The notes under the pieces are model-generated. The model did not search any database, was not told the DNA's origin, and saw only the letters and a list, made by a program, of their open reading frames with translations. This document shows positions 51,189 to 62,704 of a DNA stretch of 64,000 nucleotides, in pieces (the stretch's first letter is position 1; the number at the start of each line of letters is the position of its first letter). Position numbers and translations under genes: made by a program. Origin of the DNA: Prosapia bicincta (Eukaryota; Arthropoda; Insecta; Hemiptera; Cercopidae); NCBI GenBank assembly GCA_036971475.1, contig JBAIZL010000005.1, positions 172,130,386 through 172,194,385 of the forward strand. The letters run 5' to 3'.

Positions 51189-52019
51189 AAAACAACTAGC
51201 TACATAGGTTAGTAGTTGCGTGTTGTATCAAAGGCCATCGTTAAGAAATTACAGGCGTTGCGGTCGTTTTGAAAACTGATATAAGTAAATTTGTTAATGT
51301 GACAAATCAAACATAATAATATTTATTGCTGCCTTTCGGCTTTCTCAAATCTACATTGTAATATAAATACTACTCATATTATAACGTTTTTGGAACAGTC
51401 TTTATCTTCCTCTACCCTTCACCTAGCCCTTAGAGGTAACGCCCCCAGCTTACTTGTGACCAGCTATACTATCTTTCTTCAAGCAAGGTTCTGTTTCAAT
51501 TCGATACATTCGCAAGGACGTATGTATCAAAATAATATTTTTTAATTTCAAATTTATTACGAATGTTGAAACAGGGTAAACTAATATCTATAATTTTTCA
51601 TACAGACGATAAAAAGAAGTAATGGAGATAAGAACCGGCAGTCGTTGAAGCAGCAATTAGAGGTATAGAAACAGAGCAAATTAATTTGCCGCTAGTATTT
51701 TATTGCATAAAACTTTTCAGAATCCGATCTGCTTTCGGGTTATAAAATATAATAGCTAGTAATACTTGAAAAATAAGGTGTTATCAAATAAAATTCACAT
51801 TTTCCTTAAAACGAAATACACTTTAATTTTGGTACATCATGTTCAAGTATTAATAAATGTAATTTGTTCTACTGTTTGGAAAATAATATTATATACAATA
51901 TTTTTATTCAGTACAAACACTCACTTCAAATTCCAATAGACAACGCAAATTTATCATAAAGAATTAAATATTTTTAAGAGCTTATTTTCATATAATTTTA
52001 TCCATCTTCTCTTGCACTT

Positions 52020-52195
52020 GCATATAGTAGCACTTCATTATTTTTGAGGACGTTCGTTTCGAGAGATTTGTCCCATTGTTAACTAGTCAATTCAGACCGT
52101 AACTCTGAGTTACTGTCTTAGTTGACAATGGGATACATCTTCCGAAAGAACCAGCCTCAATCAAAAAAGGAAGTGCTACTATAGGCACGTGTAAC
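52020..52195. mobile_element. Penelope-like family II foldback, diverged
   Basis: Left arm (52022-52100, minus) and right arm (52105-52190, plus) of the family II pseudo-LTR (tagcactt...gaggac...cccattg / ttgacaatggga...cctcaatc...aagtgctactatag). Both arms contain a hammerhead-like block with several substitutions. Confidence 0.78.
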
Positions 52196-52369
52196 ATGCT
52201 AACATATGTTCAACTTATTTTCATTGTAGATTTACAAAGCTGACAATATTATTATTAAATAAACACTAAATAAATAGTGTATTAAAAGCTTTCATTAATC
52301 CGGAAAATTTAGGTTTGAATTTAAAATTGTTTATTCAAACTTATTCATAATGTAAACATAAGATTGGGA

Positions 52370-52625
52370 ATTACACTTTTGCTATTACTTGCGTCCAGAC
52401 ATTTGTTAACTAAAAGTAGTTAATTGTTAACTTACACTTGGAGGAAACGTTTTCGTCTTACGACTTCTTCAGCCTCGTAAAGTCGTAAGACGAAAACGTT
52501 TCCTCCAAGTGTAAGTTAACAATTAACAACTTTTAGTTAACAAATGTCTGGTCGCAAGTAATAGCAAAAGTGCAATTTGTAATTTACAACCAGCTCGTCA
52601 TGAACAGCAACAAGATTTCGATAAG
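52370..52625. mobile_element. Penelope-like family A foldback
   Basis: Two arms of about 100 bp (ttacacttttgctattac...; ...gtaatagcaaaagtgcaa) meet at 52477-52481. The left, minus-oriented arm keeps the complete hammerhead (52441-52476). The right arm is cut inside stem II (taaagtcgtaagac). Confidence 0.85.
52441..52476 (-). ncRNA. Hammerhead ribozyme motif, family A (C3-G8)
   Basis: Minus strand: GAGG / CTGAAGA / A / GTC-GTAA-GAC / GAAA / CGTT with palindromic AACGTT stem III / T / CCTC. Intact core. Confidence 0.78.
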
Positions 52626-54154
52626 ATTGGGCTTACTTTAATTTTTAAATACAGTACTTATCTCTAAGTTTAATTATTAATATAGGTTAAATTTATTTAC
52701 CGTTAGGTTTACTATATTTAAGAAAATTACGAAAAATTGGAGTTTAAATTAACGTTACCTATATAAAAACTAAAGACCTACTTATATTTAAAGTTGGTCT
52801 ATGAAATTATTTTAATTTTCCATTAGACTATTTTAACAAATCCAATATTATGGAGACAATAATTATTACAATCAAAATGTTATTATTAATTACAAAAATA
52901 TTAGTTTTCAAATAAAGTCTGTGGATTCATGAAAATTTTCCATTTATGTTTGAACGAGTAATAAGAACCCCGTTCCAAGTAAGATTTACTGGACATGCGC
53001 ACAAAGCAGAAACTCCCATAAGGGTTGTTGTCGGTTGTAGACAATTTAACCTTGAAACCAGCTGTGTTGGTCTGTCTTTGTTTATAAACATACGAACGTT
53101 TCATTTATTGTGATTAGGCTTAAATGTGGACGTTTATAAGGAATTGAGTTAATCTTTTTGTAAGTATTAAGGTTTGATAGGTTATTTTAAATAACTTTAA
53201 TGCAAATGAAAATAATAATTTGGTCTGTACATGTATTTCAAGGTATTTCTGTTAATTTTCACAAGAAGTAAATAAAATTACGGTATATGATTGAGTGTTT
53301 CCGGTTAATTTGAAGGTTAGAAAATTATATATCTATAGTAATATTGTTACTTTAAATTATAATTAGGTGTTTTATATTTTGAATGTAAAACTTTTGTGTT
53401 AACAACACATAACTAAATATTCATTTGTCTGATTTTGCCTTTAATAGACTTCTTATATCATAAATGTGCGAAATGTTAAATATATGTATTTAGTGGTTTT
53501 TTTATTAAACTAAATTTATTTTCTGTAAAACTTGTTTTATTTTCTGTCTAAAATGTTTTATTATATTTTTATCCAAAATATGTTCCTTGTACTGTTAACT
53601 AATCAAGTTTTGTAATAAATTATAGGGCATATTGTAAAAATTATGTTGATAACCTAATCATTCAAAATGCATTTTTTAAATATTTTAAATAAGACTAAAA
53701 AAAGTGTTTTTTATAAATCAAAATATTTCAAAGTGTGCACTTAAAAGGAAACGTTTGTGTAATAAAATAAATTTGAATAATAATTTCTTTAGTTTTTGTA
53801 TATACTGTATTTTAAAAAAGATAAGTGATATAAAATGGAGTCTTTAAAGCGAAACAAATGATTGTTTTGTGTTATTATTATTTTTTTAAAGTTAGATGCA
53901 TAGTGGTTGTGTAAATATGCTCTAGGGAACCATTATCTAGGACCGGATGATCACGTGATAGAGGGCAATGATCATGTGATAGTCACATGATTCCATATAG
54001 CTTGGATTGTTGAAACTCACGTCCAACCCTAACATTTCTTTTAATGAAATTCATTATATTGTGTTACATGTACAGGACTAATTCACAAACCGTATTATAT
54101 ACACTTGTACGAACGAAATTGTCATTTAGTGGGATTAATAAATGTGAATATTTT

Positions 54155-54258
54155 TTGTATATGTTTGAGTACGTTTTTCTGCCATGTTCTGAGTACACTT
54201 TTCATGAAAAGGTAGGAATGGCAGAAAAATGTACTCAAACATATAGAAATATTCCTAA
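54155..54258. repeat. Family V pseudo-LTR foldback, short
   Basis: Inverted arms gtttgagtacgtttttctgc and gcagaaaaatgtactcaaac separated by about 45 bp. Matches the outer ends of 39576-39792. Confidence 0.78.
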
Positions 54259-54307
54259 CAGAAATGAAGATGAGTATATTAATAATTTCAATATTTTTTG
54301 TGTTTAC

Positions 54308-54455
54308 ATTTGTTGATTCCATCTTCACGTGAGCTACTAGTAGTCACTAAACACTTTTAAATGTTTTAAACTTGCCTATAGTAGCACTTACTTTGTTTGT
54401 TGAGGACGGCCGTTTCGGGAGATGTGTCCCATTGTCAACTCAGACCGTAACTCGA
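54308..54455 (-). mobile_element. Penelope-like family II pseudo-LTR, solo
   Basis: Single minus-oriented copy from ttacggtctgag through the perfect U3-A8 motif (54401-54442), agtaagtgctactatag, to tagctcacgtgaagatgg and gtaaacacaaa. Confidence 0.83.
54401..54442 (-). ncRNA. Hammerhead-like motif with U3-A8 core pair, family II
   Basis: Minus strand, same as the 8308 copy except T for A after the core: TGAG / TTGACAA / T / GGGA-CACATC-TCCC / GAAA / CGGCCG / TC / CTCA. Confidence 0.6.
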
Positions 54456-55249
54456 CTAATTTTTGTGTTTACTTTTTATTGTCTACAAAAAATATGAATT
54501 TTCACTCAACTAGTAGGCTAATTTGCATTTGAAAATAACTTTCTAAAACTTGAAAATTGCTAGGAGAAAAATTTAATTTATTGTTACAAAAAATGTGTTT
54601 TGAAAAAAAGAGTTTATTTCTCAATATTTTCTGTTTCGCAATATGTCTAGACTGTGGGTTCACCTTTAATCTGTTGTGGTTACATAAAACTCGTTGTTGG
54701 TAAACAAGCATGGTTCAGTGCCATAGAAGAAAAGTTTTAGATATAGATATAACCTTACACGCATATGATGTTTATTGTGTCCAAACAAATGTGTGTTATA
54801 ATAATATTATTTTTAATAATTTAAAATTATTCTCAGGGCATGAAGTTCTTAATTTTTTAAATTTTATCTCTGCTAAGGTGGTAGCCTAAATACCTTGTAG
54901 GCTTAAAAAAATTGTTAAATATTTTACAGAGACAGGTTAACTCCAATATTTTCATTTTTACATATGCTATTTAAAAATACATTCACAAATAAACAAAAAA
55001 CATAATTTTTTGTATAGACAAGAAAAATGTAGCAAACTGTATATAGTGGATCAAATTTGAAAAAAAAATTCAAACATAAACACAATTTTTAAACACACTC
55101 GAAACTGTATAAACTTGGTGTTTTTTTTAGAACATAGTATTATATATTACAGGTAGGCCTACTAGGTGTAGCTTGCCATGCTTTGCTGGACACATTGCAT
55201 GGATGAGAAATGAGAAAGAAAACGAAACTTACGTTTCATAGAAGTTTAA

Positions 55250-55445
55250 TTTTGCAATACTCCAGAGGCTAAGGCTATGTTATTTTTTGGTTGAGTTGTT
55301 CCCAGAATTAATCCGATAAGAAATGTCTTCCCAGTTCCTCCTGGAGCATGGAAGAAGTTTCCCTCGCCCAACTCAATAATTTATCGTTTGCATTATGCTA
55401 TCATAAATGTCCTCATGTTCACTCATTAATTTATTTATTTTTATT
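55250..55445 (-). pseudogene. Helitron/PIF1 helicase fragment
   Basis: Minus strand reads EHEDIYDSIMQTIN then, after a frameshift, ELGEGNFFHAPGGTGKTFLI and GLILGTTQPKNNIALASG. This is the Walker A region (APGGTGKTFL) of a PIF1-family helicase, as carried by Helitrons. Truncated on both sides. Confidence 0.72.
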
Positions 55446-57433
55446 TGGACATATCACTGGAGATCACACAACTGGATAGCTCGATCACATGATTACAAAA
55501 ATCTATCTTGATGAAAGTGAATATTTAATATGGGTTGTATAGAGTGCCCTCAGTTGTTACTGACACAAACAATAGATAAAAACAATATTTAAAGCTGGTT
55601 TAATGTAGTGTCAAAATTTGATCTCAAGCGCTGCAGTACGATTTGAGTTTTTGAAACGTACACAAACTAACTTAACATTTCTATATATTAAGAATACATT
55701 GCAGCTACATTATAATATTGCTTCAATAAATGGATATAAATAAGGACAAAATGAACAAACCGAGGGTAATTGAAGCCACTTTTTCAGTTCGGCAATCGTT
55801 TAAAGTTTAGGCATAACAGTTATTTTTTGTATAAATAAACTTAACAGCCAGATAATTTGTAGCTATAATTTATTTTTTCTAGTATGACATTAACAATAAC
55901 AACTCTAAACAACTGTGGTGTATTTTTTTATATAAAATAAATAAAAGCTTTTAACATTAACCTCTTTTTGTTTAAATCCTAATGTATACTTCGAATGCAA
56001 AGCAATCATCTTCACAGGATATTATTACAAGAATAACTCTGTAATAGTATGATAAATCTAGGCAAATCTTGATGAATTATTTGGTAAACAATTGTTTGTC
56101 AGTGAAGTTATATTTGTATGGCGATAATCAATTAACGTCATATTAATTGTTATACTTAGAACAGCTCTTTCCTTCATTAGAATGTATTTTCAAGTAGATT
56201 CATGAAAACTAAAAATATCGGTAGTTGATTCGATGTTTTTAGGTATTACTGTAATTATAGAATGTTATTCAATTTGGAAAACATTTTTGTGTGTGAAATA
56301 TGTTAAATAAATATTGTAAGTTTAAAATTTTAACAAATCTTATGACAAGGTAAGAGTGTCCGAATCTTATTACATCCTGCTAAAGTTTCACCAGCGTGTA
56401 ATTTGCAAATAAACCATTGCCATAAAAGAAACAACCTAGTCACCTTGGCGTGTTGCCGGCTCAATTTTTATGTTTATATTAAAATTTAGTTCATGTCAAT
56501 TAGTTTTTCTCTTTCTAATTCTTCATCCGATGTGAAGAGACCCGACCAGTTCTTGCTTTCCTTGACCAACTGAAATTATCCAGCCTTCACACTTCAGTAT
56601 ACTTCAGGCTAAGCAAATACCGTCTGAGGTTCCTTCGCATTTGGCTAGGTCCTTGAGTCTGCATGATCTTGTAAAACAACATGACATGCCTATATAAGAA
56701 GTTTTATGGCCCCTTGTGCACCTGCAATATAAGCATTATTGTAATTTGAATTTTGCATTTTCGAAGAAATTTTGCAGCATATCTTAAAACACTTAGTAGC
56801 TTATAGAAAGAGAAACACACTACATTTTTGACTAAAGACACAGGAGGAAACGCTCTACTTCATCTAGGTACGTGCTTTGAACGAGAAATAGCATAAACTC
56901 TCAGGGTCACTGAAACTATTCTGAGTTAGTATCTCTTCGTACCTGCCAATAGTTTTGACCCATCAAAATAAACACACAAATTTGTCACAAATTTACAGAT
57001 TGGTAACGATATATAGCTCAAATACAATATCTAATACAAATTCTTCAGATTAAAAACTGCGTTTAAAAATTGACATATCTTGAAAAGCACCAAATAAAAT
57101 TTATCACGGCACGTATTCTAATTATATAACCATTGTAATTCAGAATACATAGATTGACAGGGTTTTGTTTTCTTGCTTTAAAACACGTATTGCAGAAATG
57201 AGCGGACAAGTATTTCTAAGGGAACAGGCGAGTCCTTGAGAAGGCCATACATGTCATAGCTTCGCGAACCTTTCGCCAAAGTGATACTTGTACATATTTT
57301 TAGTAACAAATTGTAGTTTTATCGTGCTTAGATCCATTTTTTCCTAATTTTATTAGGTTGTGAAAATAACTTGAAAATATTACTAAAACGTTATACTGAG
57401 AAAATTGAAGTTTATTTATTAATATTATTATAG

Positions 57434-57626
57434 GACAATCTCTTGGCCCAGTAGATGACTATGAGCTTCAACCTATAAGTGACAGAGTAGGGCGCAGGTG
57501 TTATTTAGGCGTATCCAGACAAAAAGCCCAAATCCTAATACTGTCAGCGATTATTATACCTGCTTTACTTGGGTGGGCATTCAGCCATATATATTACACA
57601 TATGTTATATTTCACTTCAACTTAAT
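57434..57626 (+). CDS. Possible orphan exon with a transmembrane segment
   Basis: After a tattattatag acceptor the frame reads QSLGPVDDYELQPISDRVGR, RCYLGVSRQKAQILILSAII, IPALLGWAFSHIYYTYVIF. A basic stretch followed by a roughly 20-residue hydrophobic helix suggests a type II membrane protein with the cytosolic side first. The frame stops at about 57648. A second frame (FDNVILLSLSSRPASITITA) continues to a strong donor CAG|gtaaag at 57701, so a one-base indel may separate the two parts (pseudogene or an unrecognised intron). I do not recognise the protein. Confidence 0.3.
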
Positions 57627-57859
57627 TTTGTTTTTGATAACGTAATTCTATTATCGCTTTCAAGTCGACCAGCCAGTATCACTATTACAGCTTATTCAGG
57701 TAAAGAAAGGATTGTAAATAAATGTAGGGATATTCAACCTCCTGGTACAAGATGTAGGGGGGATCATCATCTCTAGAGGGTCGCTTACATGAATTAAACC
57801 TATAATCTATTGGTGAAGTAAGAGGTATGTACCTGTCCATCCTCTTGTTAGAAAAGGTT

Positions 57860-58160
57860 AAGGAATGCCAGGATTAAGAGGAAAATATAGACATCCATTT
57901 GTACTAATAGAGGAAAATTATGGCATCGTGTATCCAAGTTATCTTACTTGAAGAGAGGTGTCTACGCTTTAAGCCAATTGTAAAAAGACGGATAAGTTGG
58001 GTAGATGGACCTAGGTAGGACTAAGGTAAGAGCATGGAGATCCTCTCTTACTAGTAGTAATTGGGGAAGATTATGGCATCGTGTATGTAGAGTCTCTTAC
58101 CTGAAGAAGACCTGCTCCCAGCCGGATTAAAGAGAGATGTCTACCCTCTACCCGGCGCGA
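57860..58160. repeat. Two diverged tandem units of about 170 bp
   Basis: taatagaggaaaattatgg / catcgtgtat / cttacttgaaga (57905-57955) recurs as taattggggaagattatgg / catcgtgtat / cttacctgaaga (58059-58105), with related flanks. Possibly a non-coding repeat family; not identified. Confidence 0.5.
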
Positions 58161-58562
58161 ACATTATGTTTTGTATGTTTGATAGACGCAAACCACTTTT
58201 ATTTATGCTTAGCCAAACTTTTACTTTCTCTGCAGAGAGAGGCTTACAGGATTTGGGAGGCAACAAATTCTAGTTTTGATTAGTCTTCTAGAAAAAAAAT
58301 GCATTTCTATTTCTATTTTATTTGGAGGTTTTATTTTACTTATGTAGTATTGCAAAAATCAATATATAACTTAATTAGACTCTTGTTTTTGTAATATAAA
58401 TCAATACAAACATTAAAATAAATTAATTTTTTTGTATTAAATTCTATTATTTTTGTTAAAACAAAGAATAATTTCTAACTTATATTAATGTTTGAAATCC
58501 TTTTTTGATATAATTACAAACTTTGATGTTTCATTTATTAAAATATATAATAAAAATACGCA

Positions 58563-58955
58563 GCTTTAAACAAAGAGTAACACAAACATAACACCAACTC
58601 AACATTTTACAATCACTTAAAAGAAACAGGACACAAATACACAGACATTTATCATAATTTAGAAATTCTACACATCAATAAAAAGGACCACATCTCAACA
58701 CACTAGAACAATATGGAATTTACAGTCACACAAAATACAAACATATTAAACGAACAAACACAATACAAATCACACATACTCTTTGATACTATCGAAAACC
58801 TACCTTTAAAACCGTCACCGCTTGACCCAACATCTCCAAGTAGAAGACACTGATGAAGATCGGCACATAGCGATCGAAAACGTTCTGTCTCAGTAATTTT
58901 TAAGAAATTTACTAAAGTTCGGATAGTTATAAACTATTGTTTAAGTGATTAATAA
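58563..58955 (+). mobile_element. Penelope-like element family I fragment
   Basis: Plus-strand copy beginning in the GIY-YIG region (frames giving NSTFYNHLKETGHKYTDIYH and NEQTQYKSHILFDTIENLPL), ending ...SRRH with tandem stops TGA TGA that are themselves part of the ribozyme core, then the pseudo-LTR to gtttaagtgattaat. 5'-truncated with several frameshifts. Confidence 0.82.
58845..58890 (+). ncRNA. Hammerhead ribozyme motif, family I (C3-G8)
   Basis: AGACA / CTGATGA / A / GATCG-GCACATAG-CGATC / GAAA / AACGTT palindrome / C / TGTCT. All core positions present, H17 = C. Confidence 0.82.
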
Positions 58956-59644
58956 TAAATTTTATAGGCTATATTACGAGACAAGCTCGCCCCTCCCCCC
59001 ATATGTACGTCATTACCTGCGGGGGCTGAACAAGAAAAGCTGGCTGGTATAAGTAGTTTGTGAGGCTATGACCATCGATATTATGAACTGAAAACAAAAT
59101 CTCGTTTTGCTAAAGATTGGGAGAGTTGCAAACCAGACAATAGCTTAGGATATCCATAAATGGTAAAACGAGTCTAACAATATTCAATTTTTTTTGTACA
59201 ATCACTTGCTTTCTGACGCGAGAAATTAATTGTTATTTATCCAGTTCACTTAATATTGGGAATTAAGATAAAAGAAGTGTAAAACCCGGCCGTATAGAGA
59301 AATAAAAAGCAATCAATCTTGTAAGAGCTGTAAAGATAAGCATTTACGTCTAGAGGATGTAAAAAGCGTTATATCAACAAGATAAGAGACATCAAGACCT
59401 ATCGAGTGCAACGCTCTGTATCGTGTAGTTATGCAAGCTGGCAACTGTCTAGGCCGCTCAGTCTGCCACCAGCTGAACCGAGCAAAGTCAAGGCACTTTG
59501 AGCGCATTTAACCATCCCGGACGGAACCTTCGTGAATCATGGAAGACTTTATATTCCAACTACCACCCCAAACCGTCGCTTCTTCTCCCGCGCTATTATT
59601 AACTTATAACACTATTTAAAAGTCATTATCATTAGTAAATTTAA

Positions 59645-60968
59645 CACTCCAGTACTCGCGCCTATTATCGTGATGTGAGTGCTCGCGTGGGGTATTTTTC
59701 GACCCCACTCAGTATTCCGATCTTCTCGCCAATATAATTGGAACTGGTTCTTCATTTATGAGAATAATATCTCCCAACATAGTATTGCAATGACTTGGTG
59801 AAATTTTATAGTTATTACCTGATACCAGGTTTGCTACGATCGCCTTAACTTACTCGAAAGAGTCTCTGTTCCTAAACCACCGTGGTGGGCGATAAATTCA
59901 TACAGTCGTTCAAAACACGACGAAATGTGATAATTATTCGGTCAGTAGTATCGACTAGTATCAATATAATGGATAACTAGGGAATAAGGTGGGGATCGTT
60001 TTTGAAATACAATTAGTCTATTTGAATCAATAATTTCATTTATTCAAATCATATCCTTATAAATTGTTTCCAGATCAAACAATTTCACTAATAAAAACAA
60101 ACAAAAATAAAATACAAAAAACAAAATTAGTATTGATTGTTGAAAAACATCTCTTGCAAACAGTTTTTTGATGGCTCGGGCATTTGCATTTTAGCTGTAT
60201 AGTATTCTAGGAATATTGTCCATACTCAACCGACGGTGAACAGCTGGCTTTAGTAACTCGATTGCTAGTGTGGTGAGGTATTCCTGTCTGACAATATCAT
60301 TGAAATGGGTGTTTGCGCGGAAAAGGTTTATTCCATTCACATCGCGTTTATCAGGTGAAAAAAAGTGTCAATGGCCATCTTCTGGAATTTCTACTAACAT
60401 CATATTGGTGTTATGGAGTATATCAACGCCGAATTTCGTGTTATTATAGTCTGTTATTATAATAGGTTTCCTCTCATTCATTGTTGTTATTATCATTCTC
60501 GTTATAATTATCACCATCATCCAGATCACCCCTCCTGGAAACATTCAGTCCTCTTCTGCTTCATCAGGATCATCAGGTCCTAATATCTTCTAATTATCAC
60601 TCATTGCTTCGTCCAACCAAATGCGTAAATGTTTTTGATCGCATTCTAACCATACTTATAAACGTTCCCGATCACGTCCCGACATTGCACAGGTTAAAAT
60701 ATAGAACTAAAAAAAAAACTTGTTGAAACAATCAGTAACGCGAGTAGTCGCGTGGGGTCCTTCACTCCCCCAAGCAGTGCAGCTTTCCGTTCAAACGTTT
60801 ATAACTCAACTGTATGGAGACAAGGGAAGCTGACGTGACACTAGCATACTCAGAAATAGTGAGGGATAAGCTACTGAGACTGTCAAGGTCATGCAGTGAC
60901 GCAAAACAAAAACAAACACAAAACAAAACGTCTGGGGTCCCAGGAGACCCCACGCGATTACTGAAGTG
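59645..60968 (-). mobile_element. piggyBac-like element, degenerate
   Basis: Inverted ends CACTCCAGTACTCGCG and (reverse) CACTTCAGTAATCGCG are flanked by TTAA at 59641-59644 and 60969-60972. Repeated CGCGTGGGGTC motifs lie near both ends. Minus-strand remnant around 60340-60160: NLFRANTHFNDIVRQEYLTT, LAIELLKPAVHRRLSMDNIP, compatible with a piggyBac-type C-terminus. A second CTACTGAAGTGTTAA end-like sequence at 61130-61144 suggests a neighbouring or nested copy. Confidence 0.6.
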
Positions 60969-61373
60969 TTAAAAATAAAGTCTAACCCTTTTGTTAAAAT
61001 ATTATCAAAAGGTAAACTAATAAAATTACATTTTTTAACTTCTTTTTGAAGAGTGGTAGTTGTGCTTAAAACATATTTTAATCTTTGTTTCCTAACAATA
61101 TTATCTACAATTTTGGGGTACAATTTTGCGACTACTGAAGTGTTAATAATTTTTCCAGTAACTAATAATTTATAACAATTCTAAAATTAGGGATAAAAAT
61201 AGAATTAATTACTCCACTGAATTTGATACCTTTCATAACTTAGGTATCTTATACAGGGTGGCACACGAGAGACAGACGGTTTTTAATGAAATAATACTCA
61301 GCCAACTTTAAACTTAATGCATGTTTATTTACACAAAATCAAAGCTCATTATTTGACATTTTAGTTAACAAAG

Positions 61374-61860
61374 TTATTTGTGAAAAATAATGTCATCAAG
61401 GTGATGTCCATCATTTCGAATGCAGGACTCAAGTCTCTTCTCAAAATCCTCCTTCACACGGACTAAAATCTCTGCAGGGACGGCAGCAATTTCTTGAATG
61501 ATTGCATTCTTCAACTCGTACAAATTTCGTGGTTTGTGGCTATAAACACAGTTCTTAAGGTACCACAGAAAAAAGTCACATACTGACAAGTCGGGAGACA
61601 TGGGAGGCCAAGGAACATTGCCGAAACGTTAGATAATCCGGCCAGGAAACATGCGTTTAAGAACTGTCATTGAAGTGTCTCGGGCCAGGATGCTTCTTAG
61701 CCAGTATGCTTCCAGTTGATCTGAAGGTTTCCATCTATCTGAGGATTGTGTTACGGCTCGGAACAGCTCCATGTCGACCGACATTAAACCGCGCACGAAA
61801 CAATCGCTGTGTAGCAATCGCTGTCACCACTTTCCACTAAACTGTCATAGACTAACACTC
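61374..61860 (-). pseudogene. Mariner-like transposase, internally deleted
   Basis: N-terminal helix-turn-helix region fragments lie upstream. The C-terminal part reads MSPDLSVCDFFLWYLKNCVY, HKPRNLYELKNAIIQEIA and DFEKRLESCIRNDGHHLDD. The 'SPDL...DFFLW' motif contains the last catalytic Asp of a DDD/DDE transposase. At least one stop and a large deletion; non-functional. Confidence 0.75.
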
Positions 61861-61932
61861 GTCGTTGCAAGTCCCACTACGCCATAGTGACTGAGTAAAT
61901 GAAATGGCGTCTTGTGTGGATCAGAACTATCC

Positions 61933-62546
61933 ACTAGACCTTCAACAGCCAGGATCTTCCATCAACGCGCATGCGCGTGACGTCACAGCTGAGAAGCGAT
62001 GTAGGGTTTACTGCAGCAGTGGGGGAAGTAGTATACTTCGTAGGTATACTTTAATAAAGGTAGATAGTAATGTTGAATAAAATTATGACCAAATCTATCC
62101 TGACTGGATACTTCGTACGTATATTTTAATAAAAATAGATAGTAATTCTGAATAAAATTATTACCAAATCTATCCTGACTGGATACTTCGTACGTATATT
62201 TTAATGTGGGTATAAAAGGAAGAAAACTTACTATGTAAAAATTAAATTTAACTTTGCCATTTTTATTCAAAAGACATTTATAAATTTTTATAACACCTAA
62301 CCTATCCTATCACAACGATTAAGATTCATTAAAACTAGAATGTTTTAAGAAAAAAATTAAAATTGAAGTTCGGGATTTGAACCCGGTTACCCATTTGGCC
62401 ACGAGGTTTTACTGTTATCGTTGATACTGTTTCTCTTATTACATTGTGGCTCATCGCTCCCCCTAAATTCTCTCCCCACTCAAGGAACCGAACTGAAGGT
62501 TGCGCATGCGCGTTGATGGAAGATCCTGACTGTTGAAGGTCCACAG
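61933..62546. mobile_element. Element Z copy 3, nested in a mariner element
   Basis: The 614-bp element has the same ends as copies 1 and 2 (slightly diverged), with target duplication AACTATCC / GACTATCC (61925-61932, 62547-62554). It contains two and a half 75-bp units and a tRNA-like segment (62363-62410) with a deletion between the boxes. Nesting dates it after the mariner insertion. Confidence 0.85.
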
Positions 62547-62704
62547 GACTATCCCCACCACAACCACCTTCCACCACCGCGCCCTTAGTACGACGCAGTT
62601 CAAAACCGTCCGTCTCCCGTGTGTCACCCTGTACATCTAAACTTTAATTCAATTATTACTTGAAATATCATTGATTTTAAATTATAATATTTCATAGTAA
62701 TACA

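Larger units (their letters stand above)
53100..57430. other. AT-rich region with isolated transposon scraps
   Basis: Apart from the foldback at 54155-54258, the pseudo-LTR at 54308-54455 and the Helitron scrap at 55250-55445, no genes or repeats can be supported. Confidence 0.45.
61254..62631 (-). mobile_element. Tc1/mariner-type transposon, internally deleted, with nested element Z
   Basis: Inverted ends CAGGGTGGCACACGAGAG and CTCCCGTGTGTCACCCTG sit between TA dinucleotides (61252-61253, 62632-62633). After removing the nested 61933-62546 insertion plus its target duplication, about 756 bp remain. The minus strand keeps the start of the transposase (FRARFNVGRHGAVPS region, 61800-61750) joined directly to its end (WPPMSPDLSVCDFFLW through RNDGHHLDDIIFHK, 61610-61374), so the middle has been deleted. 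Confidence 0.82.

Noticed and set aside
60762..61123. Minus-strand ORFs in the piggyBac-like right end
   Set aside because: They run across terminal repeat sequence (CGCGTGGGGTC) and show no domain.
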